Shown here in pieces: positions 45,045 to 52,999 of a stretch of 64,000 nucleotides of DNA. Each line of letters begins with the position of its first letter. Within the stretch, counting starts at the first letter, position 1. This DNA comes from JANYGA01 sp031420415 (GTDB lineage: Bacteria > Vulcanimicrobiota > Vulcanimicrobiia > Vulcanimicrobiales > Vulcanimicrobiaceae). The stretch is taken from the NCBI GenBank assembly GCA_031420415.1, contig JANOMT010000030.1, positions 1 through 64,000 of the forward strand, in the 5' to 3' direction. Both the position numbers and the translations under genes were made by a program. The notes beneath the pieces are model-generated. The model saw nothing but the letters and a program-made list of their open reading frames with translations, was not told the origin of the DNA and ran no database searches.

Positions 45045-45788
45045 GTGAACGCAATGGAAATTACCTACCAACCGATTCTCAATCTGCAGACCGGGCGAAT
45101 CGAAAAATGTGAAGCGCTTTGCAATCCGCCCGAAGCCGGCGCCGATATCGCTGCGTTTTTCATGTCGGCAGAGATGAATGGGTCGTTACGTGGTTTTACG
45201 GATCGCGTTTTCGATAGCGTTTTCTCCGATTGGCAGAAGCATGGGAGCCCGACGACCGATGTCTCCGTCAATCTTACCGTCGGCGATCTCGCCGAACCGG
45301 ATCTAGCAAAGCGTGTCGAAAAAGCGTGCAAGAAACACCGGCTCGATCCGGCCCGGCTTTGGTTTGAGGTCGACGACCGCGCGCAAAGTCTCGTCGATCC
45401 GGTCGGTCTGCAAAGCATGTCGCAAATCGTGAGCCTAGGCGTTCGCTTTAGCATCGATGGATTCGGTGACGAGCTTTCGCAAACGACGCATTACGAAGTA
45501 GGGGGTCTCCCCGTAGCCGAGATTAAGATAAACGCGCGTTACGTGCGGGACGCCGATGAAAATATGCGTCATCGCGACGTCGTCATCGCGAGCGTCACAC
45601 TCGCCCGCGACCTGAACATCGGCGTCGCCGCAAAATCGATCGAGCGGGAGAATATCGCTCTCCTCATGCGTCGTCTCGGATGTACGCACGGGCAGGGATT
45701 CTATTTCGCGCGACCGACCGCTGCGAACGTGGTAGCGGCATTGGTCGCGAAGATGGCACAAGCGGGTCCGCTGGAAAGCGGCAGGTAA
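45045..45788 (+). CDS. Degenerate EAL-domain protein
   Basis: A 247-residue stand-alone EAL-type domain from GTG 45045 (GGAG at nine bases). The EAL motif survives as CEALCNP (Glu23), Asn76 in SVNLT, Glu108 in FEVDD and Lys161 in IKIN are kept. However the DDFGTG loop reads IDGFGDE, so the second Asp (139) is Gly, and the EGVE motif reads AKSIE, losing its first Glu. Those residues bind metal or stabilise the loop in active c-di-GMP phosphodiesterases, so catalysis is unlikely. It may bind c-di-GMP or another protein instead. No GGDEF protein is encoded in the window. Confidence 0.82.
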   Translation: MNAMEITYQPILNLQTGRIEKCEALCNPPEAGADIAAFFMSAEMNGSLRGFTDRVFDSVFSDWQKHGSPTTDVSVNLTVGDLAEPDLAKRVEKACKKHRLDPARLWFEVDDRAQSLVDPVGLQSMSQIVSLGVRFSIDGFGDELSQTTHYEVGGLPVAEIKINARYVRDADENMRHRDVVIASVTLARDLNIGVAAKSIERENIALLMRRLGCTHGQGFYFARPTAANVVAALVAKMAQAGPLESGR

Positions 45789-45822
45789 CGCGCGACGGCC
45801 GCGCCAATTTTCGCCGTCGCCC

Positions 45823-45913
45823 GGAGGGATGGGTGAGTGGCTGAAACCAACCGTTTGCTAAATGGTCGTGGGTCTAAAAAATCCACCGAGAGTTCGAATC
45901 TCTCTCCCTCCAC
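45823..45913 (+). tRNA. tRNA-Ser (GCU)
   Basis: Seven-base acceptor stem (GGAGGGA with TCCCTCC), long variable arm typical of Ser, TTCGAAT T-loop, and anticodon loop TTGCTAA with anticodon GCU. CCA is encoded. The discriminator is A rather than the G known from E. coli tRNA-Ser. Confidence 0.95.
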
Positions 45914-45988
45914 CAATCGCGTTCGACTTCACAGCCAGAAGGAGACGCGGAGACCGCGCGGTATCGTAGAGAGTCCGCCGGGACACGT

Positions 45989-46065
45989 GCGGTCGTAGCT
46001 CAATTGGATAGAGCAACAGGCTACGAACTTGTAGGTTGGGGGTTCGAGTCCCTCCGACCGCACCA
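45989..46065 (+). tRNA. tRNA-Arg (ACG)
   Basis: Acceptor GCGGTCG pairs with CGACCGC; the D-arm GCTC-GAGC and TTCGAGT loop are normal. The anticodon loop CTACGAA gives ACG, whose wobble A is the known TadA substrate. CCA is encoded. An intrinsic terminator follows after five bases. Confidence 0.96.
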
Positions 46066-46070
46066 GTGGG

Positions 46071-46099
46071 AAACGCCTCGTCAATGACGAGGCGTTTTT
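46071..46099 (+). terminator. Intrinsic terminator after tRNA-Arg
   Basis: AAACGCCTCGTC and GACGAGGCGTTT form a perfect 12-bp stem with a three-base loop followed by TT, five bases after the tRNA CCA end. Confidence 0.93.
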
Positions 46100-46193
46100 G
46101 TATTTCTGACCTCGCGGATCGTCGTTGCGGGCGTGTCTCCGAAGGGGAACCGAGCGTTCAACAAAAACCTACGTCGGTCGCGCAATCGGCGAT

Positions 46194-46265
46194 GGCTCGG
46201 TAGCTCAGTGGTAGAGCGGGGGACTCATAAGCCCTAGGTCGCAGGTTCGAGCCCTGCCCGAGTCA
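46194..46265 (+). tRNA. tRNA-Met (CAU), elongator-type
   Basis: Acceptor GGCTCGG pairs with CCGAGTC (one G-U), with normal D and T arms. The anticodon loop CTCATAA gives CAU. The anticodon stem has an A-G mismatch at its loop-closing pair (31-39). CAU could also be the lysidine-modified Ile2 tRNA; sequence alone cannot settle this. CCA is not encoded. Confidence 0.85.
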
Positions 46266-46392
46266 CGTATCCGCCGCCGGAGCGTCTCCATGCGAGGATG
46301 CGAATCTTTCCCTGGCGTAACCGTGTCTCGTGGAGGTGATGCGAGCGAACCGCTTGCCGCATCGCGATTTTCACCCGAGGTACGAAGGCAAC

Positions 46393-46635
46393 ATGTCAAC
46401 GATTCCCTGCGATTTCTGCCCCCATCCGGTCGACCGCGGCCAGATGGAAGAAATCGAAATTTCACACTACGTTCCCGATTCGTCCGGCGACGATCTTGCG
46501 TACGCGCGAACGTACTTTTTCGGTCATCCCGATTGCGTTCGCAAATTCTATCGAGGCCTCGTCGATCACAAGCTCGACCTCTTCAAACACATGCCGACCG
46601 CGGCACCGACGACGTCTCCGGAAGAACCGAAGTAA
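46393..46635 (+). CDS. Small cysteine-containing protein between tRNA genes
   Basis: An 80-residue protein from ATG 46393 with AAGG upstream. It begins MSTIPCDFCPHPVDRGQMEE, where Cys6 and Cys9 with later His and Cys (GHPDCVRK) could form a zinc site, followed by a helix and a Pro/Thr tail. No signal peptide or known family was recognised. The frame is open 63 bases further upstream without support. Confidence 0.55.
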   Translation: MSTIPCDFCPHPVDRGQMEEIEISHYVPDSSGDDLAYARTYFFGHPDCVRKFYRGLVDHKLDLFKHMPTAAPTTSPEEPK

Positions 46636-46645
46636 CGTCACCCTC

Positions 46646-46719
46646 GCGCACGTAGCGTAGCTGGATAACGCGCGGCCCTCCGAAGGCTGAGACCGGGGGT
46701 TCGAATCCCTCCGTGCGCA
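46646..46719 (+). tRNA. tRNA-Arg (CCG)
   Basis: Acceptor GCGCACG pairs with CGTGCGC; the anticodon loop CTCCGAA gives CCG, reading CGG codons. The T-loop TTCGAAT is normal. CCA is not encoded. It starts 11 bases after the small gene and is followed by a terminator. Confidence 0.95.
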
Positions 46720-46728
46720 CGATGAAAT

Positions 46729-46760
46729 GAAAGCGCCACCCACATACGGGTGGCGCTTTC
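46729..46760. terminator. Bidirectional intrinsic terminator
   Basis: GAAAGCGCCACCC and GGGTGGCGCTTTC form a 13-bp perfect stem with a six-base loop. A- and T-rich edges on both sides suit the convergent tRNA-Arg and the minus-strand gene ending at 46777. Confidence 0.93.
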
Positions 46761-46776
46761 GTATTCGCAGTGGTCC

Positions 46777-47622
46777 TTACGCGACGAACCCCGCTCGCGC
46801 CGCGCAATCCGCGTGGCGCGCGTAGCCCGCGCGTTCGAAACAGTATGCCGGTACGTCGGCCTTCGTATCGATGATCCGATACTCGACATCGCCATCGCCG
46901 CCGTAGGCGAACGGACCCAAGTGGAACGCCCCCGCGGTCGTGATGCGCGAGATCAGCCACGCATTGCCGACGGGCGCGAATTGCGCGTCGAGCATGAACG
47001 TGCCGTGAGCGGGGCCGACCGCATACGGTGTCTCGCTTGAGACGCGCCACGTTACGAAGCTCTGCGTATCGACGAACATCGCGCGCACGCTGTTGATGCG
47101 CGGATCGAAGAGCGGTGTGAGCTTGAGCTCGTAGACCGGGCGGTCGCGATAGGTCCCTTCCCCCACGAGTTCCACCGCGTATCGCTTCACACGTGCGACC
47201 ACATGCGTGATCGTGCGCAGCGAGCCCGGCGCCGCAGATTCGTCGATGTCGTCGCGCGAGCGCGCAACGAGCCGGAATGTCGCGTCGGGGTCGAACCGTG
47301 GGCGCTCGAAGGCAACGCGAGCGATGCGTTCGGTTCCGTCGCCTTCGACTGCGAGTTTTGCGACGATCGCCGTCCGGTCCGCCGTGCGCAATACGATCCG
47401 CTCGCGCTCTTCGCGAACGCGTCCCTTGTGTGTCAATTTCGCATCGACGCGATAGCTCAATACCGCAGGCGTCGGTTGCGCGGACCACGTCGCAAGGGCC
47501 CGCACGTAGATCTCGTCACCCGAAAGCGCCGTCGTCTGAGCGGAGGCGGTGGAGGAGCAAGCGACACTTGCCATCACGGCAAACGCGACCGAGCGCGAGA
47601 AATTAAACGTTGGAAGACGCAT
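46777..47622 (-). CDS. Secreted protein of unknown function
   Basis: A 281-residue protein with a Sec signal (SVAFAVMASVACSSTASAQ). The mature part is rich in beta strands: PAVLSYRVDAKLTHKGR, TAIVAKLAVEG, YAVELVGEGTYRDRPVYELKLTPL and WLISRITTAGAFHLGPFAYGG. An AQ cleavage suggests an exported rather than lipid-anchored protein. Layout is similar to the protein encoded at 50010-50966 (SYRV near the start, a strand repeat, a His-rich late segment), so the two may be distant paralogues. No known family was recognised. Confidence 0.65.
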   Translation of the reverse strand: MRLPTFNFSRSVAFAVMASVACSSTASAQTTALSGDEIYVRALATWSAQPTPAVLSYRVDAKLTHKGRVREERERIVLRTADRTAIVAKLAVEGDGTERIARVAFERPRFDPDATFRLVARSRDDIDESAAPGSLRTITHVVARVKRYAVELVGEGTYRDRPVYELKLTPLFDPRINSVRAMFVDTQSFVTWRVSSETPYAVGPAHGTFMLDAQFAPVGNAWLISRITTAGAFHLGPFAYGGDGDVEYRIIDTKADVPAYCFERAGYARHADCAARAGFVA

Positions 47623-47697
47623 CCTTCAAAGCTTCGGCACATACCGCGTTGAGATGAGTCGCAGGCTGGCACGTGCGCCGACCGGAAGCGCCAGCGC

Positions 47698-48357
47698 ATG
47701 GCCTCCGACTTTCGCTTCAACGTCTATGACGCATTCGACCGCGTTCACGAACTCGTCGATTCAGCCGACATGGATGACGCCGACGGTGGCACCGCGATGG
47801 ACCGTGCCGAGTACCAGATCCAGATCAACAAGCTCGTCGAAGGGCTCGTCGAAATCTTGCAACACGCGGCGCGGCACTCGCTGCTCAGCCTCGATGCGGG
47901 CGATTACGACCACGACCTCGAGGTCGAGGAGATCGGCGTCTATCGCGACGAGGAAGACGAACCAGCAGCGAACCATCACGTCGCGATCCGCATTCCCGAC
48001 TATCTCTTGCCCGACGAAGACGATGCCGTCTCGACGGCCATTAAAAGCTTCGATCTCGGCACCGTGGAAACGACGGCCGACGTCGCGCTCGCCGCCTACG
48101 CGCGAGCGGCCGTGCTTTCTAATAGCAATCCCGATCTTACCGAGCGGCTCGCCGAAGCGTGGGAACAGGTTGCAGAGCGCCTCATTCCGCGCGTCGCCCC
48201 CGCGGTGCAGCGCCTCGAAGCGGCCGGCCTCATCAAAGTCTACGATGCGCGAACGAAACGCACGTACGATCCCGTCGCCGTTGCGGCCGATGAGGCGAAT
48301 TCCACGATCGAACTCACGATCGCAACCGAAGCACCCGAGGGCGCGCGCCCCGCGTGA
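47698..48357 (+). CDS. Protein of unknown function upstream of tadA
   Basis: A 219-residue acidic protein from ATG 47698, no signal or membrane segment. It is rich in Asp and Glu (DMDDADGGTAMDRAEY, LSLDAGDYDHDLEVEEIGVYRDEEDE), with helices and a C-terminal segment AAGLIKVYDARTKRTYDPVAV. No family recognised. Its stop overlaps tadA (GTGA), so the two are coupled; an RNA or translation role is a guess. Confidence 0.6.
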   Translation: MASDFRFNVYDAFDRVHELVDSADMDDADGGTAMDRAEYQIQINKLVEGLVEILQHAARHSLLSLDAGDYDHDLEVEEIGVYRDEEDEPAANHHVAIRIPDYLLPDEDDAVSTAIKSFDLGTVETTADVALAAYARAAVLSNSNPDLTERLAEAWEQVAERLIPRVAPAVQRLEAAGLIKVYDARTKRTYDPVAVAADEANSTIELTIATEAPEGARPA

Positions 48358-48848
48358 CCGACGAAGCCGCGATGCGCCGCGCGATGACGCTCGCGGATGA
48401 AGCCACGCAACACGGCGACGTTCCCATCGGCGCGCTTCTCATCACGGACGATCGCGCGTTTTCAGCGCACAACGAGAAAGAGCGCCGTCCCGATCCGACC
48501 GCGCATGCCGAGATGCTCGTGCTTCGCAGCGCCGCCGCAACACTCGGCCGCTGGCGTCTTACGGGCGCCGTCCTCTACGTCACGAAAGAACCGTGCGCCA
48601 TGTGTGCGGGCGCGATCGTGGCGGCGCGCATCGCGAAAGTCGTGTACGGTTGTCGCGATCCCAAGGGTGGCGCCGCGGGAAGCGTGATCGACGTTTTTGC
48701 CTCGGAAGCCGCCAACCATCGGGTCGACGTCGTCGCGGGTGTGCTCGAAGCGGAGACGGCGGCGCAACTTCGCGACTTCTTCGCGAAACGTCGCGCGGCG
48801 GGCGACCGCTCGCGCGGGCCAGGACCGCGGTTACCGGACGTGCTATAA
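48354..48848 (+). CDS. tadA: tRNA-specific adenosine deaminase
   Basis: A 164-residue TadA starting at GTG 48354 (GTGA overlap). Zinc and catalytic residues are intact: His51 and Glu53 in HAEML, Cys81 and Cys84 in PCAMC. The C-terminal part DPKGGAAGSVIDVF matches the usual tRNA-contacting region. TadA converts the wobble adenosine of tRNA-Arg(ACG) to inosine; that tRNA is encoded 2.3 kb upstream. The TATAAT -10 of the next tRNA gene overlaps its stop. Confidence 0.94.
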   Translation: MTDEAAMRRAMTLADEATQHGDVPIGALLITDDRAFSAHNEKERRPDPTAHAEMLVLRSAAATLGRWRLTGAVLYVTKEPCAMCAGAIVAARIAKVVYGCRDPKGGAAGSVIDVFASEAANHRVDVVAGVLEAETAAQLRDFFAKRRAAGDRSRGPGPRLPDVL

Positions 48849-48849
48849 T
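48841..48849 (+). promoter_or_regulatory. Extended -10 promoter of tRNA-Ser
   Basis: TGCTATAAT is a consensus extended -10 (TGn-TATAAT) spanning the tadA stop codon. It predicts a start point near 48856, about 24 bases before the mature tRNA. No good -35 was seen. Confidence 0.6.
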
Positions 48850-48879
48850 TCCCGTCGGCCACACGTCGAGACCCGCCTT

Positions 48880-48970
48880 GGAGAGGTGGTCGAGTGGTTG
48901 ATGGCACCCGCCTCGAAAGCGGACGAACGTGATGAGCGTTCCGAGAGTTCGAATCTCTCCCTCTCCACCA
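48880..48970 (+). tRNA. tRNA-Ser (CGA)
   Basis: Acceptor GGAGAGG pairs with CCTCTCC, with a long variable arm typical of Ser and anticodon loop CTCGAAA (CGA). CCA is encoded. As in tRNA-Ser(GCU), the discriminator is A. Confidence 0.94.
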
Positions 48971-48977
48971 GGTATGG

Positions 48978-49005
48978 GAGCACTCGCGCGAGCGAGTGCT
49001 CTTTG
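48978..49005 (+). terminator. Intrinsic terminator after tRNA-Ser
   Basis: GAGCACTCGC and GCGAGTGCTC form a 10-bp stem with a four-base loop, followed by TTTGCATTTT. It ends the tRNA transcript and lies before the converging minus-strand oxidoreductase gene. Confidence 0.88.
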
Positions 49006-49029
49006 CATTTTGACTCGAAAGCGGCGCGT

Positions 49030-50010
49030 CTAGCCGATCGCGATGAGGATCTTGCCGAAGTTCGCGTCGCGTTCCATGTATTCGTGCGCGTCGCGCACCT
49101 GCGCGAGCGGGAAGGCGCGATCGACTTCCGCGCGCAAATCCCCGCGCGCGAAAAGCGGCAAGAGCTCGCGCTCGAAGCGCTTGGCGAGCGCGATCTTTTC
49201 ATCGAGCGCGCGCGACCGGAGCACCGTGCCGTGAATTTCCGCGCGCTTCACGAGCAAGATGCCGAGATTGAGCGAACCTTGTGCGCCACCCATCGTGCCG
49301 ATTTGAACGATGCGTCCGCACGCTGCGACGACCGCGAGATTTGGCCCGAGCATCGGTGCGCCGACGAAATCGAGAATCACGTCCGCGCCGCGGGCGTTCG
49401 TCGCTGCGTGCACGCGCCCGACCCAGTTGTCGTCGAGCACGAAGCCGTAATCGAGCCCGTGCGCTTTCGCGCGGTCGAGTTTCTCGGGCGTGCGCGACGT
49501 CCCGATCGCGAGCCCGCCGCTCGCTTTGACGAGCGCGACGGCCGCGAGCCCGACGCTGCTGCCCACCGCGTGTACGAGCGCGATCTCGCCGAGTGCGAAG
49601 CGTCCGCGTGCGAAGAGCGCGTCGTGCGCCGTCGTGAACGACTCGACGATCGCAGCCGCGCTCGCGAGATCGACGCCGGTTGGAACCTTCGAAAGCGTGA
49701 GCGCGTTGGTCGCCACGCGCTCCGCGTGAGCGCCGGTCGCGACGAGTCCGCAGACGCGATCGCCAACCGCAACCGACGTCACACGCGCGCCGATCGCGCG
49801 CACGGTGCCCGAAAATTCGATGCCCGGCACGACGACGTCCGATTTCGGCATCGCATAGCCGCCGCGTCGTTCGAGCACATCCGCGCGATTGAGGCCCGCG
49901 TAGGCGACCTCGATGAGTGCATCGTCGCTGCCGAGTTCGGGCTCGGCAAGATCGTCGCGAAGTTCGATGACGTCGATGCCGCCGGTGCCCACATACGTCG
50001 CGCCGCGCAT
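49030..50010 (-). CDS. Zinc-independent NAD(P)H:quinone oxidoreductase (MDR family)
   Basis: A 326-residue medium-chain dehydrogenase/reductase of the quinone oxidoreductase (PIG3-like) group from ATG 50010. Segments include LNRADVLERRGGYAMP, VPGIEFSGTVRAIG, VGDRVCGLVATGAHAE and the nucleotide-binding VHAVGSSVGLAAVALVKASGG; the structural zinc cysteines are missing, as expected for this branch. These enzymes reduce quinones or enones with NADPH. The start shares one base with the stop of the gene upstream (TGATG). Confidence 0.88.
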   Translation of the reverse strand: MRGATYVGTGGIDVIELRDDLAEPELGSDDALIEVAYAGLNRADVLERRGGYAMPKSDVVVPGIEFSGTVRAIGARVTSVAVGDRVCGLVATGAHAERVATNALTLSKVPTGVDLASAAAIVESFTTAHDALFARGRFALGEIALVHAVGSSVGLAAVALVKASGGLAIGTSRTPEKLDRAKAHGLDYGFVLDDNWVGRVHAATNARGADVILDFVGAPMLGPNLAVVAACGRIVQIGTMGGAQGSLNLGILLVKRAEIHGTVLRSRALDEKIALAKRFERELLPLFARGDLRAEVDRAFPLAQVRDAHEYMERDANFGKILIAIG

Positions 50011-50966
50011 CAGCGTTGCGCCTTCACGCCGGGCGTAGGAATCGCGACCGTTGGAATCAGCCGTGGATCGGGCGCGCCGTCGGGAAAGGCGAACTGATCG
50101 TAGACGGAATCCGCAATCACATGCAGGCGCCCGATGCGCAGCGGTCCGTGAAGCGTTTCTTCGTAGTGCGCGTGCGTGACCAGCCAATGTCCGGCCGTCA
50201 CCGCGTAATCGATCGCGAAATCGATATCGTCACCGCCACGATAGCGCACGCTCGATGGTAACTGCGTCGCGTTATCGATCACGACATCGCTCAGATAGAA
50301 TGTCGAATCGGGTTTGAGGGCTTGTCGTTTCACGAAATCGTATGGTACGAGTGTAATATGCGTTTTCCCGTCGGCGGCGTCGCTCGAATCGGTCGCATAC
50401 TCGGCGCGATAGCGTAGTAATCGCATCACGACGACATCGGCGCCTTTGCCCTTGGTCATGTCGTAGGTTAGCGGCGTCACATCGTGGACGTACGCGGAGA
50501 ACGCACCGTGCGCGCCCACCTTCCACGACAGCGTGAAGTACGAGAGCGCATCGAACGACGGCGTAATCGGAAATCCATGGCCGAGTACGTTCGAGCCGCG
50601 CGGTAAATCTTGAATCACCGCGAGATCGTCTTTCGTACGTACGGCGACGGCACGCGCGATTTCGCGGTGTTGACCGATCGACGGAGCACCCACCTGCGTT
50701 ATGACGCGATACGATACGAACGGCGGCGCCGCTTCGACGATGGCGGCAGCCGTATTTGCGGTGCGTTGGAAGACGATGTCGGGTGAGAGCGTGTCGGACT
50801 CCTCGCGGAACGCGGTCGTTCCGCGGTCTTCGTCGCCGAACGTGCGATTCGCTCGTGTCGGAGGCTCGCTGTCGCAGCTTTGCGAAGTCGGGTTGCGATG
50901 GATCAAGCTTGGATCGTTCGCGAGCGGCTGGCACTTTCGTGTAAAGGAAGCCACGTCGTGTTGCAT
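50010..50966 (-). CDS. Protein of unknown function, uncertain N-terminus
   Basis: Up to 318 residues. The C-terminal 230 residues have a beta-rich pattern (PFVSYRVITQV, THITLVPYDFVKRQAL, YRGGDDIDFAIDYAVTAGHWLVTHAHYEETLHGP) that resembles the secreted protein at 46777 in layout. The predicted N-terminus from ATG 50966 (or TTG 50906) lacks a signal peptide and overlaps the divergent GlcG-like gene by about 70 bases, so the true start is likely downstream or the N-terminus is damaged. Family not recognised. Confidence 0.5.
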   Translation of the reverse strand: MQHDVASFTRKCQPLANDPSLIHRNPTSQSCDSEPPTRANRTFGDEDRGTTAFREESDTLSPDIVFQRTANTAAAIVEAAPPFVSYRVITQVGAPSIGQHREIARAVAVRTKDDLAVIQDLPRGSNVLGHGFPITPSFDALSYFTLSWKVGAHGAFSAYVHDVTPLTYDMTKGKGADVVVMRLLRYRAEYATDSSDAADGKTHITLVPYDFVKRQALKPDSTFYLSDVVIDNATQLPSSVRYRGGDDIDFAIDYAVTAGHWLVTHAHYEETLHGPLRIGRLHVIADSVYDQFAFPDGAPDPRLIPTVAIPTPGVKAQR

Positions 50967-51329
50967 GCTGCAGAAAAAAGTGCGACTGCGATTGGGGTGC
51001 CGCAGTGCATCGCGATCGTCGATGCGGGCGGCGATCTGCTGGCATTTTCGCGCATGGATTGCGCTCGGCCGGGCTCGATCGAAATCGCGATCACGAAAGC
51101 CCGATCGGCGGCACGCCGACGTCGCGCGACGGCCGATGAAGTCGGCGGCGATATGCTCGCGACCGTGCGGCTCGGGCTCGCTTCGCAGCTCAACGTCACC
51201 GGGATCGGCGGCGGCTTACCGATCGTCGTCGAGGGCCAGACGATCGGCGGCATCGGTGTAAGCTCGGGAACGTCGGATGAAGATACGATCGTCGCGAATG
51301 CGGGCATCGCCGCGCTGGTCGGCGTGTGA
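50898..51329 (+). CDS. GlcG/HbpS-family heme-binding-like protein
   Basis: A 143-residue protein from ATG 50898. The family core is visible: SATAIGVPQCIAIVDAGGDLLAFSRMDCARPGS, AITKARSAARRR, LNVTGIGGGLPIVVEGQTIGGIGVSSGT and a final NAGIAALVGV. GlcG/HbpS proteins bind heme or glycolate-linked ligands; function differs by species. The gene stop overlaps manA (GTGA). The start overlaps the minus-strand gene before it. Confidence 0.85.
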   Translation: MDQAWIVRERLALSCKGSHVVLHAAEKSATAIGVPQCIAIVDAGGDLLAFSRMDCARPGSIEIAITKARSAARRRRATADEVGGDMLATVRLGLASQLNVTGIGGGLPIVVEGQTIGGIGVSSGTSDEDTIVANAGIAALVGV

Positions 51330-52387
51330 GCGCGCTCGCGCCGTTCGCGCTCGTGCCGCAGGAGCGCGAGCTCATCTGGGGCGGACACGCGCTCGTCAAA
51401 CGCTACGGCAAGCACGGATCCGCCACGGCAACGATTGGCGAATCGTGGGAATGCTTCGATGGCAATGCGATCGCGAGCGGCACGTTCGCGGGTCGCACGC
51501 TCGCGCAACTGCGTATGGAACTGGGCTCCGCTTTGATGGGCCCGATCGATCCTGCCGCACCATTTCCGCTGCTCACGAAAATCATCGACGCGCGTCAACC
51601 GCTCTCCGTGCAAGTGCATCCCGACGACGCCTACGCCCGCGACGTCGAGCATCAGCCGTGTGGGAAGACCGAGTGCTGGTACGTCCTCGAAGCGGAGCCC
51701 GATGCGAAGATCGTGCTCGGTTGGAATCGCGATACCACGCGCGAAGAGTATTTCGAACGCGTCCGCGATGGATCGCTCGGCGAACTCTTGCGCGAAGTCC
51801 CCGCTCGTGCGGGCGACGTCTTCCATCTTCCGGCGGGCACGATGCACGCGATCGGGGCCGGCATCGTGCTCTTCGAAACGCAGCAAACGAGCGACCTGAC
51901 ATACCGTATCTTCGATTATAACCGCAAGGGCCCCGATGGAAATCCGCGCCCGCTGCACGTTGAAAAAGCGGCCGACGTCCTCAATTACCGCGCGTCGACC
52001 GGTGGCGCGTTGCAGCATCTCACCTACGAGCAGGCCGGCCTCACGCGCACCGCGCTCGTCGCCGACGCGCATTTCTCAGTCGAACGCATCACGCTCCAGA
52101 CGCATCCCTGCGAGATCGATCTCGAGGGGATGCCGCTCGTCGTCTTCGCGCTCAAGCGCTCGGTGCGTCTCGCAGCGGGCGGCGTCGAACTTCGTTTACA
52201 ACCGTATGAATCGGCCGTCGTTCCCGCGGCGCTCGGTACGCTCACCGTTTGTAGCGGCGGCGAAGAAGAACGCGCGCAAATCATCACGTCGGCGCCGCCC
52301 GCATCGCCCGACGCCCTCGCACGCCGCGCCCGGAACGCGAACGTCGATCCCGCGACCATCACCGCCTTCCTCGCGCAATTCGCATAA
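51326..52387 (+). CDS. manA: Class I mannose-6-phosphate isomerase
   Basis: A 353-residue type I phosphomannose isomerase from GTG 51326. The zinc ligands fall in LSVQVHPDD (Gln and His), KTECWYVLE (Glu) and GTMHAIGAGIVLFETQQ (His). The later DLTYRIFDYNR segment is characteristic. It interconverts mannose 6-phosphate and fructose 6-phosphate, supplying mannose for surface glycans. The gene is coupled to the GlcG-like gene upstream and is followed by a flavin reductase gene after three bases. Confidence 0.92.
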   Translation: MSALAPFALVPQERELIWGGHALVKRYGKHGSATATIGESWECFDGNAIASGTFAGRTLAQLRMELGSALMGPIDPAAPFPLLTKIIDARQPLSVQVHPDDAYARDVEHQPCGKTECWYVLEAEPDAKIVLGWNRDTTREEYFERVRDGSLGELLREVPARAGDVFHLPAGTMHAIGAGIVLFETQQTSDLTYRIFDYNRKGPDGNPRPLHVEKAADVLNYRASTGGALQHLTYEQAGLTRTALVADAHFSVERITLQTHPCEIDLEGMPLVVFALKRSVRLAAGGVELRLQPYESAVVPAALGTLTVCSGGEEERAQIITSAPPASPDALARRARNANVDPATITAFLAQFA

Positions 52388-52390
52388 CCG

Positions 52391-52999
52391 ATGGAGCTCG
52401 ATCCCAAAACGGTTCCGTGGAATGAGCGCTACCGCATCATGTCGGGCAGCATCGTGCCGCGTCCCATCGGGTGGGTTTCGTCGATTTCGGCTGCGGGTGT
52501 CTACAACATCGCGCCGTTTTCGTTCTTCAACGCCGCGTGTGCGGCACCGCCGCTCGTTACGTTCGCGCCGATGCGCGATTCCGATACCGGCAACAAAAAA
52601 GATACGTTGCAAAACGTCGAGGCCACGGGCGAATTCGTCATCAACATCGTCACGGAGCCGATGCTCGAAGCGATGGATCGCACGGGTGAAGATTTCGCAC
52701 CCGAGATCGACGAGTTCGCCGCAGTCGGCCTGACTCCGATCGCATCGACGGTCGTGAAACCGCCGCGCATTGCTGAAGCGCCGATCCACTTCGAATGTCG
52801 CGTCGTCCAGGTGTTGCATTTCGGCGACGGAGCGCCCGGGTCGGGATCGCTCGTGATCGGCGAAATCGTGCACATGCACGTCGACGATGCCATTCTCAAA
52901 GACGGCCGCGTCCTCGCCGAGCGTTTCCACCCGGTCGCGCGCATGGGCGGCCCGTTTTACGCCCGTCCCGACATCATCGCCTACGAGCGCAAATTCTAA
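52391..52999 (+). CDS. Flavin reductase-like FMN-binding protein
   Basis: A 202-residue flavoredoxin/flavin reductase family protein. YRIMSGSIVPRPIGWVSSISAAGVYNIAPFSFFN is the family FMN-binding start and NKKDTLQNVEATGEFVINIV the second block. Such proteins bind FMN and reduce flavins or act as redox components. The last four bases overlap with the converging APC permease end. Confidence 0.9.
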   Translation: MELDPKTVPWNERYRIMSGSIVPRPIGWVSSISAAGVYNIAPFSFFNAACAAPPLVTFAPMRDSDTGNKKDTLQNVEATGEFVINIVTEPMLEAMDRTGEDFAPEIDEFAAVGLTPIASTVVKPPRIAEAPIHFECRVVQVLHFGDGAPGSGSLVIGEIVHMHVDDAILKDGRVLAERFHPVARMGGPFYARPDIIAYERKF

